In this document: positions 45,386-55,662 of the stretch, in pieces | Layout: every line of letters begins with the position of its first letter | How positions within the stretch are numbered: the stretch's first letter is position 1 | Assembly (NCBI GenBank): GCA_030544215.1 | Contig: JARZZO010000011.1 | Coordinates: 51,519,587 to 51,583,586 of the forward strand | Reading direction: 5' to 3' | Source: Zantedeschia hybrid cultivar | Taxonomy: Eukaryota; Streptophyta; Magnoliopsida; Alismatales; Araceae | DNA length: 64,000 bases | The notes under the pieces: model-generated | What the model was told of the DNA's origin: nothing | The model's input: the letters and a program-made list of their open reading frames with translations, nothing else | Databases searched by the model: none | Position numbers and translations under genes: made by a program

Positions 45386-47910
45386 AACATCTCAGAATCA
45401 AAGACACAACCGAACTCAATTCAGTGCCCCTATCTCAGACTGTTACCAGTTCGAAATCTAAATTATGAATTGTAATATGGAGGAAATTATTGCAAATTAA
45501 GGATATTATGAAAGCAAAATACATTAACATAGCAAATTATCTGGATCATTGCACGGTTCCATAAAGAGAATAAATTTCAATAATCAATAGATTACGTATT
45601 GACAAGTCTAATAAAGACACATGTCCAAAATAAAATTCTAAAATTTAAATAATAGCATTTTCATTAAGCTAGCCACCATGCATCCACTGTGCACTCTGAT
45701 CCAGAAGTAATCTGCACCCATGAAAATCACTACTGAGAAAAGCACAATATATCACATGATAAAGAAGCACTTTAAATCATTTCAATAGTCCAATGGTCAC
45801 TATCTGATAATCAAAATCCACTATCTAATAATCATCTCAAGAATCAGTAGTCATCATCACCCATGGATCTCATGAGGTCATCACACATAGATAATTCAAA
45901 GCACACAATTTCATCCTTGTGCTCTATCATGTATTGTTAGTCATCCCTGGTGCATAACCAGTATGGGAGTCATCCATAGCTCATGAAATCAATCAATTAA
46001 TCAAGTATTCACATATGTCATGTTCTTTGGTCGACTCGTAGTTATCATGTGTCTATCAATCTTTCTAATGACCCGCTCGAGGGACTATTCAAAATATTGA
46101 TAATGTCCATGGTAGTTATCATTGAGTCATTAAGCCATTCCATGGTAGTTGATATTCTATCAATAACCACATCATGCCAATCATGAATCATCAAATGATC
46201 ATATATAATTAAATAAATAATGTTACAAGGAAGTAGCAATACTAGCAATCTATCAATCATCTTTGGGTTTGGAACATCTCAAGGGATTCTTATCTGATTG
46301 ATGCCACTCTGCCCTTCTTGGATCTTTGAAAATCTTTGAAGGTGTGACAAAGAAGTAAGGCCGACTGAGATACGAGGCACGCCACCAATGCAGTCCAAGC
46401 CCTCAGCCAAGGTGCGCACACAAGTGGACTCTCCTACTGTTCATGATCAGTCAAATAATAAAAACTGGATTTCGACATCTGAACCTCATCTATATGGCTA
46501 AGTCGGGTCTTGATTTGACTCCATCTATATGGCTAAAATCCCTGGATTTTTACTTATCCTTTCTTGAATTTGGTTAGGTCCTTTGAATCACGTCTTCTAT
46601 GTTCGGCACTATTTAAGTTTCTAGGCCTAGTCAATTTTTAAATCAAAATTTTAATTGATTATCAAATTATCTGACTCGTGTCTACTATAGCAGACGCCAT
46701 TTAGAGTTTTAATTCCAGTCGATTAACAATTTGATTTTTGAACGGATGACTTTTCATTTGAAAAGCATCCACCATAGTAGACATCACTTAAACTTTCCAT
46801 ATTTATCTTCGATTTTTATTTCTTATTTAGCCTCTCTAAAAGACGTCTTAGTTGGTCGACGCTTTTCTAAAAGGCGTCTATGTGACTGGACGTGATTCAG
46901 TTACGTAGCCTAGAAGGTCCAATCGAGCCAAATTCATCTATTTACTTATAATTTGATTTTCTTTCATGCTAATCCTTCTTCTCATGGATTAATTCGAGGT
47001 TGAAGGATAATTTTGGATGGTTTCTATATCGTAAAGTGCTTTGGAGCCCATGAACTCTATTTTTCACTGAATTATTATGATAATTGAAGCTCTATATATG
47101 GATATGTGCTTTAAGCCTTAAGGGAGGTTGGCTAATTGAGCATTGTGAGTTCTACCAAAAAGAAAAGAAAGCCCTCTACCCTTTGCACGAAAATCAACAA
47201 TTTGGAAGTTCTTTCCTCTCTCCAAGAGACCTTCTTCTTCTTTGAAGTATGTCTTTAACCATGGGTGGATTTTGGAGGGGCCGGCTTCTTCTTCTTTCTC
47301 ATCTTTGTTTCTTCTTTCTTATTCTTTTGATTTCAACTTTTAGTTTGCATACATCTTATTCATCATACTTTATTCATCACATACAATCACATGATAATCT
47401 ACCATCCCTTTGCATATAGGGGTTTAAAAGAAAAAGATGAAAAAAAAAAAGTTTAGATGCATGTCTATTTCTCATCTAGAATAGATACAACACTATAATC
47501 AAAGCCTTAATCTTTATTTTATTTATTTTGTTTGCTTTCTTTACAAGAAGCACAAAGATTGGAACAAGCTTCATCATCAAGAGAGAGTGAAAGAATGAAA
47601 AGAGAAGAGAGGCTCTTCATCCTTGGCCGGCTAAGGAGGAAGAAGTTAGGAATTCACAATCATCTCGGAAATCCAAGGTACACATGCGATTACTTTACTA
47701 CTTCCTTTGAGAAACTCATTCTCTAGCGATCACGATTTTGAATGTTTTATATAATATTTAATTTCAATCTCAATAGCACATCTTAAGCACTTACAATCTA
47801 TATGTGGGCATGCAATGCTAGTGAGGCTAGTCAACCATTAAGATTTAATAACATAAGGGATTTCATGAAAATTCTCTAAATAACTAAGCATCATAAGATA
47901 ACTACATAGT
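45386..47910. repeat. Decayed LTR-like sequence related to the 55663-58402 LTR
   Basis: No gene is recognised. Hairpin motifs of the GCGTC-N10-GACGC family occur at about 46680-46705, 46765-46790 and 46844-46915, in AT-enriched sequence. This supports a strongly diverged copy of the same gypsy LTR family. A short frame at 47532-47726 has no recognisable domain. Exact ends are not visible. Confidence 0.45.
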
Positions 47911-48409
47911 TGTAACGACTCGCCACCCTATAATCAGAGATCCAATTACTAAATGGGTACAGAATCATTAAAACTTGGAGCCAAATTAAGATCTCGATAA
48001 GTTTGGGAAATAAATGATAAACTAAGTTAAACATTCCACATTACATCGAATTGTAAAGGAAGTGCAGGAATTAAAAATTATTACAATTTGACTTGACTCA
48101 GCAAATAATTTGTCGTACATTTTTTAGGAAAAATGCACTTGATCTTGATTTTCTGATTTAGATTTTGAATTTGTTATTTGTGTGCTTTACCTGACTCAAT
48201 CAGATGATTGCGTAGCTTTTCGACCCGATCCCGCTACCCATAAATGGAATAGCGTTAATTTCATCCTCCTAAGAAGAAAACCCTTGATTAATCGTCGGAA
48301 GAATAGAATAACACCCTTTGAAATGATATAAGAAAGATATACAAGATTGCATTTGAAAAATAAATGAATTTCAGTTTTTATTTGAGAAGAAAGCTTATTT
48401 TTTAGTTTA

Positions 48410-50480
48410 AAGTTGAGTCTGCGCAAGACTTGATTTATTGATTTTTATTGATGGATAATGATGAGATATATTTTTTAGTCTTTTTGGATTGATTTATGTG
48501 GATATATTGAAGATTTGTTGAATTTTTTATGTTTGGGAGTGAACATGAAGTTGAGTCTGTGCAAGGATGGACAGACTCATTTGTTACCAATGAGAATGCC
48601 TGTATTTATTTTGATTTTTGATTTATGAGAGGAATGAAGATCTTTTTTATGGTGTTTTGATTGAAGTAGATGACATTTTTTTATCAAAGGGGTCTAATAA
48701 ACATTTCTTATTGTGTTTTTTCAGATTTAAGTAAAGAAACTTTGGATTTGATTTGCAAAATATGGAAATGTGTTTTTTAAGTTCTCTTATTTGATTTGAG
48801 TGAAAAATACTTCAAAAATTTATATTTTTTATGTTTTGAATTTGTAGGTTTTTAGAGAATGAGCGAGGTTGAAGTGAGGCTTCTTTTAGGTATTTTTTAT
48901 GTTTTGCAAAAGGGCAAAAATGAGTTTTATTTGATTTTTTTATTTATAGGAAGTATTTTATTTTTATCTTGGGGTTTTTTATTTAATTTTAAAGGAATTG
49001 AGGTTGAAAAGTTTGGATTTTAACAATTGGGGTTTGAGTCTGCGCAGGGTAGCGCAGACTCATTTGTCACAAGCCTATTTTTTCAATTTTTTAGGTAATT
49101 TTAAGGAAAAAGTTATCATTTTTTGTTTGGGTTTTAATTTGTGAAAAATATAGGGTTTATCCTTAAGATTTTGGTTTGATTTGATGAAAATTTAATGGCC
49201 AAAACGTCAGATTTTAGGAATTTAAGGTTGAATCTGCGCCATAGAGCGCAGACTCATTGTTTATGAAAGTGTTTAAACATTTTTTATATTTTTTTCAAAA
49301 GGAATTTTAAGCTTTTATTTAGGTTTTTGACTTATATAAAGTATAAAGTTTTTATGTAAATTTTTAGATTTAATTTGGAGGGAATTTAGGGTCAAGAAGG
49401 CCAATTTTGGAAATTCAGGGTTGAGTCTACGCTGGGTAGCGCAGACTCATTTGTCACCAATCTGTTTTGAGTTGTTTTTTGCATTTTTTTCAAGAACAAC
49501 TTGGTGTTTTTATTTGATATTCTGATAGATAAGAATAAACTTGATTTTTAGAGGGTTTTAGATCATCTTTTAGTGGTCGGGAAGTTAATTTTTTATTTTT
49601 TGTGAATTTCAGGGTTGAGTTTGCGCCAGGATGCGCAGACTCAAGTCTGAACTGTGATTTTTTTTGTTTGTGAGTTATTTTATTGGATTTTTTGTGGGAT
49701 AACTTGATTTTATGTTTTGTTTGGTGATAATTTACAGATTTGGAGCTGCGGGCATGATTTGGGGGCAAAGAGATGAGGTTTTGGCCTTGGGATTGATGCG
49801 CAGACTCAAATTTAAAGTGGATTTTGAGCAAGATTCTTAAAAAGATGGAATCTCCTGAGGTTTAGGAGAATTCCAAGATTTTCAAAATGCTGGGGAGCTT
49901 AAAATATCAAGGAGACAAGAAAAAATGAGTTTGAGTTTGCGTAAGGGGTGCGCAGACTCAGCTGAACTTGTGATTTTTGAGGGGATTTGGATCCCTTTTG
50001 TAAATGGATGTTTATTTAAATAACATGGAGTGTTTGATATATGATTGTGAGTGATTTAAGCCATTTGATTTATTGTTTAGTTGATTTTTCATTTGAATGA
50101 GCTTATGAAAGGTGTGCAGACTCAACTTGTGTTTTGAAGTTGTGTTTATTTAAAAGGGAGAATGTCCATTTTTTAACCTTTTCTAATGTAAATATAATTC
50201 AAATTTTGTTATTTTGAATCATTTGAGCCATAACCAATGTCCTTGGTCCAAGAATCCATCACTTGACAGTTTTTTGGGTTGAGTCTGCGCATGGGTGCGC
50301 AGACTCAAGTCTGAAATTTGATTTTTTGAGTTTCCTGCACAGTTCAAGCTGCATTTAAGTCCTTCAAGGGGTTAGTTTCAACCATTAAAGTTAGAATATG
50401 AAATCCGGAGTCGAGGAAAACAGATTGTACCCCATTCCCAATTTAATTTACATGGTTATAGGTGCGCAGACTCAAAATCT
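48410..50480. repeat. Array of GAGTCTGCGC-N6-GCGCAGACTC hairpins
   Basis: Full hairpins start at about 48553, 49036, 49231, 49425, 49618, 49932 and 50281; half-sites lie at 48414, 49800, 50117 and 50463. Arms are ten bases and the loop is six in every full copy I counted except one with seven. Between 49036 and 49618 the spacing is 193-195 bp, so these units are also tandemly repeated. Confidence 0.85.
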
Positions 50481-50830
50481 GAGCATAATTTCAGGTTTAT
50501 ACCTCTTTCAACTTGGAGTGATCCAAGAATCACCACAAATTTAGGGAGGATAACACTGAGAAATCTCAGAAATTGAGTATGGCTACATGAGGCCTTTTCA
50601 AGGAGTGGTTCTTATGTGGATTTCTTCAAATGACATGATTTCTTCATGTTTATCTCATTCTTCTTAGATCACTTTATAAAGCATTAAAAGTGCTCAATAT
50701 AGTGATTCCAAGTTGAATTTCAACCTTTCATTAGGAAAACCCAATGAAAAGGTTTAAGATCTTCATGAAGGATCATGGCATAAAGGGACCCGAAGGACCA
50801 ACTCCCTTAAAGGGATATGTAATGGCTAAT

Positions 50831-51180
50831 GGACTATAGGGATGGCTATAAAGGGGGGCGTGCCGAACATCCAACCACTCACCCAATGGGTTCCCTTAAT
50901 ACATTCAAGATATAAGAAAAACCCACAAGGGGAAATCCAAAGCATCTCTACATTTGGGGAGCAAGGAACTCCACCAATTTTCCTAGAGGATAACATGTAG
51001 CCATGAACTATGGAGGTGGCTATAAAAGGGGGCGTGCCGAGCATCCAACCACTCACCCAAAGGGTGCCCTTAATGCCTTCAAAATGAAAGGGTTATCCAC
51101 AGGGAATCACCCATTCCATTTCTACATTTGGGGAGCAAGGAACTCCACCACCTTAGTGGGACTTCGGGACACATCATCTA
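50831..51180 (+). repeat. Duplicated 170-bp block with a TATA-like box in each copy
   Basis: The two copies share GGCTATAAAGG or GGCTATAAAAGG, then GGGGCGTGCCGA, CATCCAACCACTCACCCAA and CTACATTTGGGGAGCAAGGA. This looks like a duplicated core promoter region of the insert. Confidence 0.75.
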
Positions 51181-51489
51181 AATGAACCCATAGAAATGGG
51201 AACACAAGAATGATGTTTTTTGTATGAGGGCCCTTGATGGGTTACCCAAACATTGGATTGTTGGCACCCTTAGATCGGGACATCCTTGGAAAACATCAGA
51301 AAACATTTAAAAGCTTAAAACATATGGCAAAACTTTGGTTTGAAACAGTAAGGACTTCACAACCCAAAGTCCAAGCCATTTAGGACTTTCATTGGGCCTC
51401 AAAAGGACAGCCCTAAGTCCAAGGAACCTTTAGACAACTTGGGGGAGGATCAAAGAATCACCTCAAGCCCAAAAACCAGGTTTAAAGAG

Positions 51490-51575
51490 GTGCAGACTCA
51501 AAAACCTGCAACTGGCGCTGAGTCTGCGTAGGGAGGCGCATACTCAACACTGTAGCACCTGCAAGCGCAGACTCA
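51490..51575. repeat. Outlying hairpin of the GAGTCTGCGC family
   Basis: GAGTCTGCGT, six bases, GCGCATACTC at about 51522-51547, with GCGCAGACTC half-sites nearby. It lies downstream of the duplicated TATA block. Confidence 0.7.
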
Positions 51576-52499
51576 GGTTGAAACCCGGATTTTCGGTGAA
51601 AAATGGGTTCAAATCTAACCAAAATGATGAAAAATAAAGTATAAAAGGTACAAGGCCTAAAATATTTATTTAAAATATATTTTAGATGCATTTCTTTAGG
51701 AAAATATCATGAAAACTTGAATATGAACATATAGGAAACTTAGGTATATCTTTTATCTTTTCCATGGATCTCTCCTTCTTAGCTCCATGTTAGAGGGTTT
51801 CTACCCAAAGAAGCTCATCCTCAACTAGTGAGGGAACCTCCTTGAGAACCTCTAGGGCCTAAACCCTTGGCCATTAAAGGAAAAAGGTCCAAACAAAACC
51901 CATTCGGTTCCAACATAAAAACAGAAATTCAAACTTTAACATATGTGAAACTTAGGGGATTTCTCTTGATGTTTGGCCTTGGGGGAACATCATACATGGA
52001 TGGGATGTGCTCCTAAGGGTCATGGAAGGGCAAGCCACCTTGAAAAACCCCAAGATCAAAGACAAATAAATGAAAAATCAGTTTTCAGGAAATCTGGACA
52101 GCAAAGCATATTTCGGGTCATATCTCCATATTTAGGGGGTTCCAAGGCTTGAGGAGACCATTTATATAAACTAGAAAGGCCCCTCTACCATACCCACACG
52201 AAAAACACATGCCTTATGAAGGAAAAAATGACATAAGAGCAAGATAACTAGCAGATTCACAAAACAGACTCAAAAAATCTGGACATTGCATTTCATTGGC
52301 TTCTCCTTTTGCTTTTCACCTACCCTCTTCTAGAAGAATCTTGAGGGGGGGACCACTTGTTTTTCTTCTTATCCTCCTTTGGGCAGATTTGACCATAGGC
52401 CAAAGGGGTAAGAATAGGCCATGGGTGGAACCATTTGGGCCCTTTTAAAGGCTGCCATGAAATTAGGCTTTGGCCTTCACTTTTGGGGCCCAAATTGGC

Positions 52500-52990
52500 C
52501 CTATTGGGCTTCTTTTGCTTGAGATAATGGGCCTAGCCTGCCCCCTTGGATTTCTTCATCATTTGGGCTGAAAGTAACCCCTTTTTGACTTCTTTGGGCT
52601 TGCGAGAATGGGCATGGCAGCTGTCCATTAACTTTCCTTCACTTGGGCCTTCTTTGAAAAATTACTTGGACCTCCTTTGCTTGAGATAATGGGCCCGGTT
52701 GTGCCATTGGATTTCTTCATCATTTGGGCCCTAGAGTGACCCTTTTTTTATTCATTTGGCTTGCAAAATTGAGCTTAACTGCTGCCCCTTAAATCTTCTT
52801 CATTTGGGCCTTCTTGGACAATCTTTGCACAATTGTTTGGACCTCTTTTGCTTGAGATAATGGGCCCGGTTGTACCATTGGATTTCTTCATCATTTGGGC
52901 CCTAGAGTGGCCCCTTTTTTTATTCATTTGACTTGAAAAAATAGGCATGACTGCCGTCCATTAACCTTCTCTTTACTTGGAAAAATTGTT
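52500..52990. repeat. Tandem repeat of about 170 bp, three copies
   Basis: GCTTGAGATAATGGGCC occurs at about 52507, 52678 and 52849, each followed by GGATTTCTTCATCATTTGGGC. Non-coding. Confidence 0.85.
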
Positions 52991-53799
52991 TGGATTTTTC
53001 TCTTTGCTCATTTTTTGGTGACAACATATATTCCATCTGAAAACAAATAATTATGCGTACAGGCCTGAAAAGAAAATATAACTACATCGAGGCATACCCC
53101 GGAATAGTGGCTACTGGCGCGCAACCCAAAACTAAACCCTCCATGTTACGCCTGCCGGAAACCCTCACCTGAAAACTGCAAGGGTGAGTCTCATCGAAAT
53201 GGACTCAGTAGGGATCCTCCGATCCCCACCACCTACTCACGCACTTACAAGTACAAACAAATATAGGGAATTAAATAACTAAAGCAATAAGCACAACTCC
53301 CAAAGATTCACAAATTCCAATATGAAACACATGCATTCGAAAATGCAACATGCATAATTCTAAAGCCATTCGACTCAACACCGGAGTCCATAACCAGTGT
53401 TCTTGCGAAAGTCACAAACCATGCAGCTGAACGTGGGAAAACACCGACCCGCTGGGGCGGAGCAGCAACCCCTCGGATAGCACACTGGCTACTCCGGCCT
53501 GTCGAGCTCTAGGTGGTTCTGCCTCCTCCCAACTACAAGTGACACTCCGAATGTACCACTCCTACACCAGGGGACTCTCTCTCTAGGCGTCACTCCACCA
53601 CTCCCACACCGGCGTTGTATCACTCCCACACCGACAAAGGGTGCCTAACTGCTAACAACTGTCACTCTAGGTCCACAATCGCATAAAACACAACACAGTA
53701 CGATCCGGTCACGTAAAAACCCTCGTCCTTAAAGTACAACATCGAATATGCATTTAATCGAATTATTCAATAATGTAAACACATGTTACTTGCATGAAT

Positions 53800-54720
53800 T
53801 AATGGAGTTCTGTCTTGAATCACATCGCCCGTGGCAGATGTCATTCAAGACCCCTGAACTGGTTCAGTTTTCGCAAAACCAATGAGATCAGGGATACTGG
53901 CGTGAATGACGTCGCCTAACGCTGACGCTATTCAGCTCTTTATCCCACGCTGGCCTCGGGAACCGGGAAATTGGGCCGTTAAATCGCGTCACCTGGTCTT
54001 GACGCCATTCTAAATGACGTCACTTGGTCCCGATGCCATTTAACGCCCGAAACTGCGTTCCGTCGAGCCAAACCGAGGGTCCCTCTTCTTCCCCAAAACA
54101 CTCAAAAAAACAGAGGGAAGATAAGGAGAGAGGCTCAACAATCTAATTTACTTCCCGAAAATCCAAAAATGTGTATTTTCATCAAAAATCCCTTAAAACA
54201 TGCTTTTCTACCCAAAAACTTCCACACACAACATATGCTTTAAAACAGGAAAAAAATATGATTTTAAATAAATACAACGAAGATCGTCACCCTACCGATT
54301 ACTTGAACTCCTCCTTGCTCCTAGCCGTCGAACCGCTACGCCACGAGCAGCCGCCGGTACCGCCGTAGATGCAATCACTCCACCGGGACGTTGGCTGCCG
54401 TCTAGAAAGCAAGGTGTCGCGGAGGAGATGGTGGTGGTAGTGGTGAGGGTTAAGAGGTTGATGGAGTGGAGGAAGAGGAGGAATGGGGAGAGGAAGTGAA
54501 GGAGAAGGGTAAAAGGGCGTCGAAGGGATTCGGAGAGAGAGAGGAGAGAGAGAGAATGAGAGAAATGAGAGAAAGGAGGGAAGGCTCAAGCGTCAAACCG
54601 AACAAGTCTAAATCGCGTCATTCTAGGAAAACGTCATTCAGACGACAGGACGTGGGTCGTACACTGGCAGATCTTTGAATAGCATCTCTTATGGTCGACG
54701 TCATTCAGACGATCAGACCG
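53800..54720. repeat. Hairpin series GCGTC-N10-GACGC, left LTR copy
   Basis: Arms with a ten-base loop occur at about 53820, 53905, 53985, 54020, 54615 and 54680. Some arms are changed in both halves (CATC with GATG), so pairing is retained. A purine-rich block (54425-54590) separates the two groups, as in the other LTR. Confidence 0.8.
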
Positions 54721-54731
54721 GGGCTGTACAC

Positions 54732-55538
54732 TCAGGCCCCAACGCTCGCCCATGTGGCACTACCGCTAGGCTGTTCCTCTCGTGCTGAATGCTCCGATTC
54801 CCTCGCCGTGTGTTGGAACTGCATCTCCACTGCTGCCGCGCGCTGAACTGCTGATGCCAAATCCCTACAACAATGGGCCGCTACAAACTCTCTCAGATCG
54901 TGCCGAAGTCCATCCACGAATTTCTCCGTCCTCAGATCCTCACGCTCGGATATGTGTGGGGCAAACCTTCCCAGGGCCACGAATTTCATCTGATAGTCTA
55001 GAACTGACATATCACCCTGCACCAATTCCATAAATTCCCTTTCCTTGGCCCTGCGAACATGTCTCGGAAGGTACTGCCCACTAAACTCTCTCACAAAACC
55101 TTCCCAAGGAATCTCTCTCAAAGATCTATCTGGAAACAACAACCCCTTGGTGGTAACCCACCAATCGTACGCATCGCCCTTCAGCAAGTAGGTTGCCAAC
55201 AAGGTCTTGTCACTCTCTGCACATTCTAGAACATCGAACACCTTCTCCACCTCTTTAACCCACTGCGCTGCTGCATCTGGAACAGGCTGACCCGTGAAAG
55301 AAGGGGGCTTCAGCTTCAAGAACCGCTCCACCACCGTAGAATGGCCACCTCGGGGACTGGACCCCTCAGCTCCATCCCTCTGCTGATATCTAGCCATAGC
55401 CCCAATCATGGCTTCCAAGAAATGTTCCATATCATGACCTTCTGCCCTCGAACTACCACCATCTGCTCTCGCACCCCGAGCCACCGGAGCTCTCCGCTTC
55501 GGCGCCATTGCTGCCCCACAACACACAAATCGACCCAA
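54732..55538 (-). pseudogene. Ty3/gypsy Gag, truncated
   Basis: A 268-residue frame opens MGRFVCCGAAMAPKRRAPVA; the usual start is probably the second Met. It contains a Retrotrans_gag domain with FLKLKPPSFTGQPVPDAAAQWVKE-type text, LLKGDAYDWWVTTKG, WEGFVREFSGQYLP and QMKFVALGRFAPH, typical of chromovirus-like gypsy elements. It stops abruptly near 54732 where LTR sequence begins, so the zinc knuckle and all of pol are deleted. The remaining frame has no stops, unusual beside such diverged LTR sequence. Confidence 0.88.
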
Positions 55539-55644
55539 AACACGTTAAAACCTATCATTCTACACCAGCAGCCATCGCCTGTACCGACTTGCACTTATTG
55601 TTGGACTATAATATCTAACCCAGTTTATCACATACTCGACCAGA

Positions 55645-55660
55645 CTGAGCTTTGATACCA
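55645..55660 (-). other. Primer-binding site of the minus-strand gypsy element
   Basis: Minus strand TGGTATCAAAGCTCAG, two bases after the LTR end at 55663; an initiator-Met-type site. Confidence 0.75.
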
Positions 55661-55662
55661 AT

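Larger units (their letters stand above)
48102..53061. mobile_element. Insertion of about 4.9 kb inside the gypsy LTR, with hairpin and tandem repeats
   Basis: The gypsy LTR homology breaks at about 48100 and resumes at 53044. CAAATAATT occurs at both borders (48102-48110 and 53044-53052) and is followed by similar text (TGTCGTACA, ATGCGTACA). The insert has no coding region that I recognise. It carries the GAGTCTGCGC hairpin series (48410-51570), a promoter-like duplication (50831-51180) and a triplicated 170-bp block (about 52500-52990). It could be a large solo LTR or a non-autonomous element. Confidence 0.55.
47911..54740 (-). repeat. Truncated gypsy LTR (family of 55663-58402), interrupted by a 4.9-kb insertion
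   Basis: It opens TGTAACGACTCGCC like the LTR end at 55663 (TGTAACGACCCGCC). After the insert it resumes at about 53044 with CATCGAGGCATACCCCGGAA, CTCAGTAGGGATCCTCCGATCC and the hairpin block, in the same order as the other LTR. It stops near 54740, about 170 bp short of the LTR start, where it abuts a gag. It is more AT-rich and clearly diverged (roughly 70% by eye), so it may come from a different, older insertion. Confidence 0.65.

Noticed and set aside
47532..47726. 64-codon frame rich in Arg and Glu
   Set aside because: No domain, no splice context or partner; lies in decayed repeat sequence.
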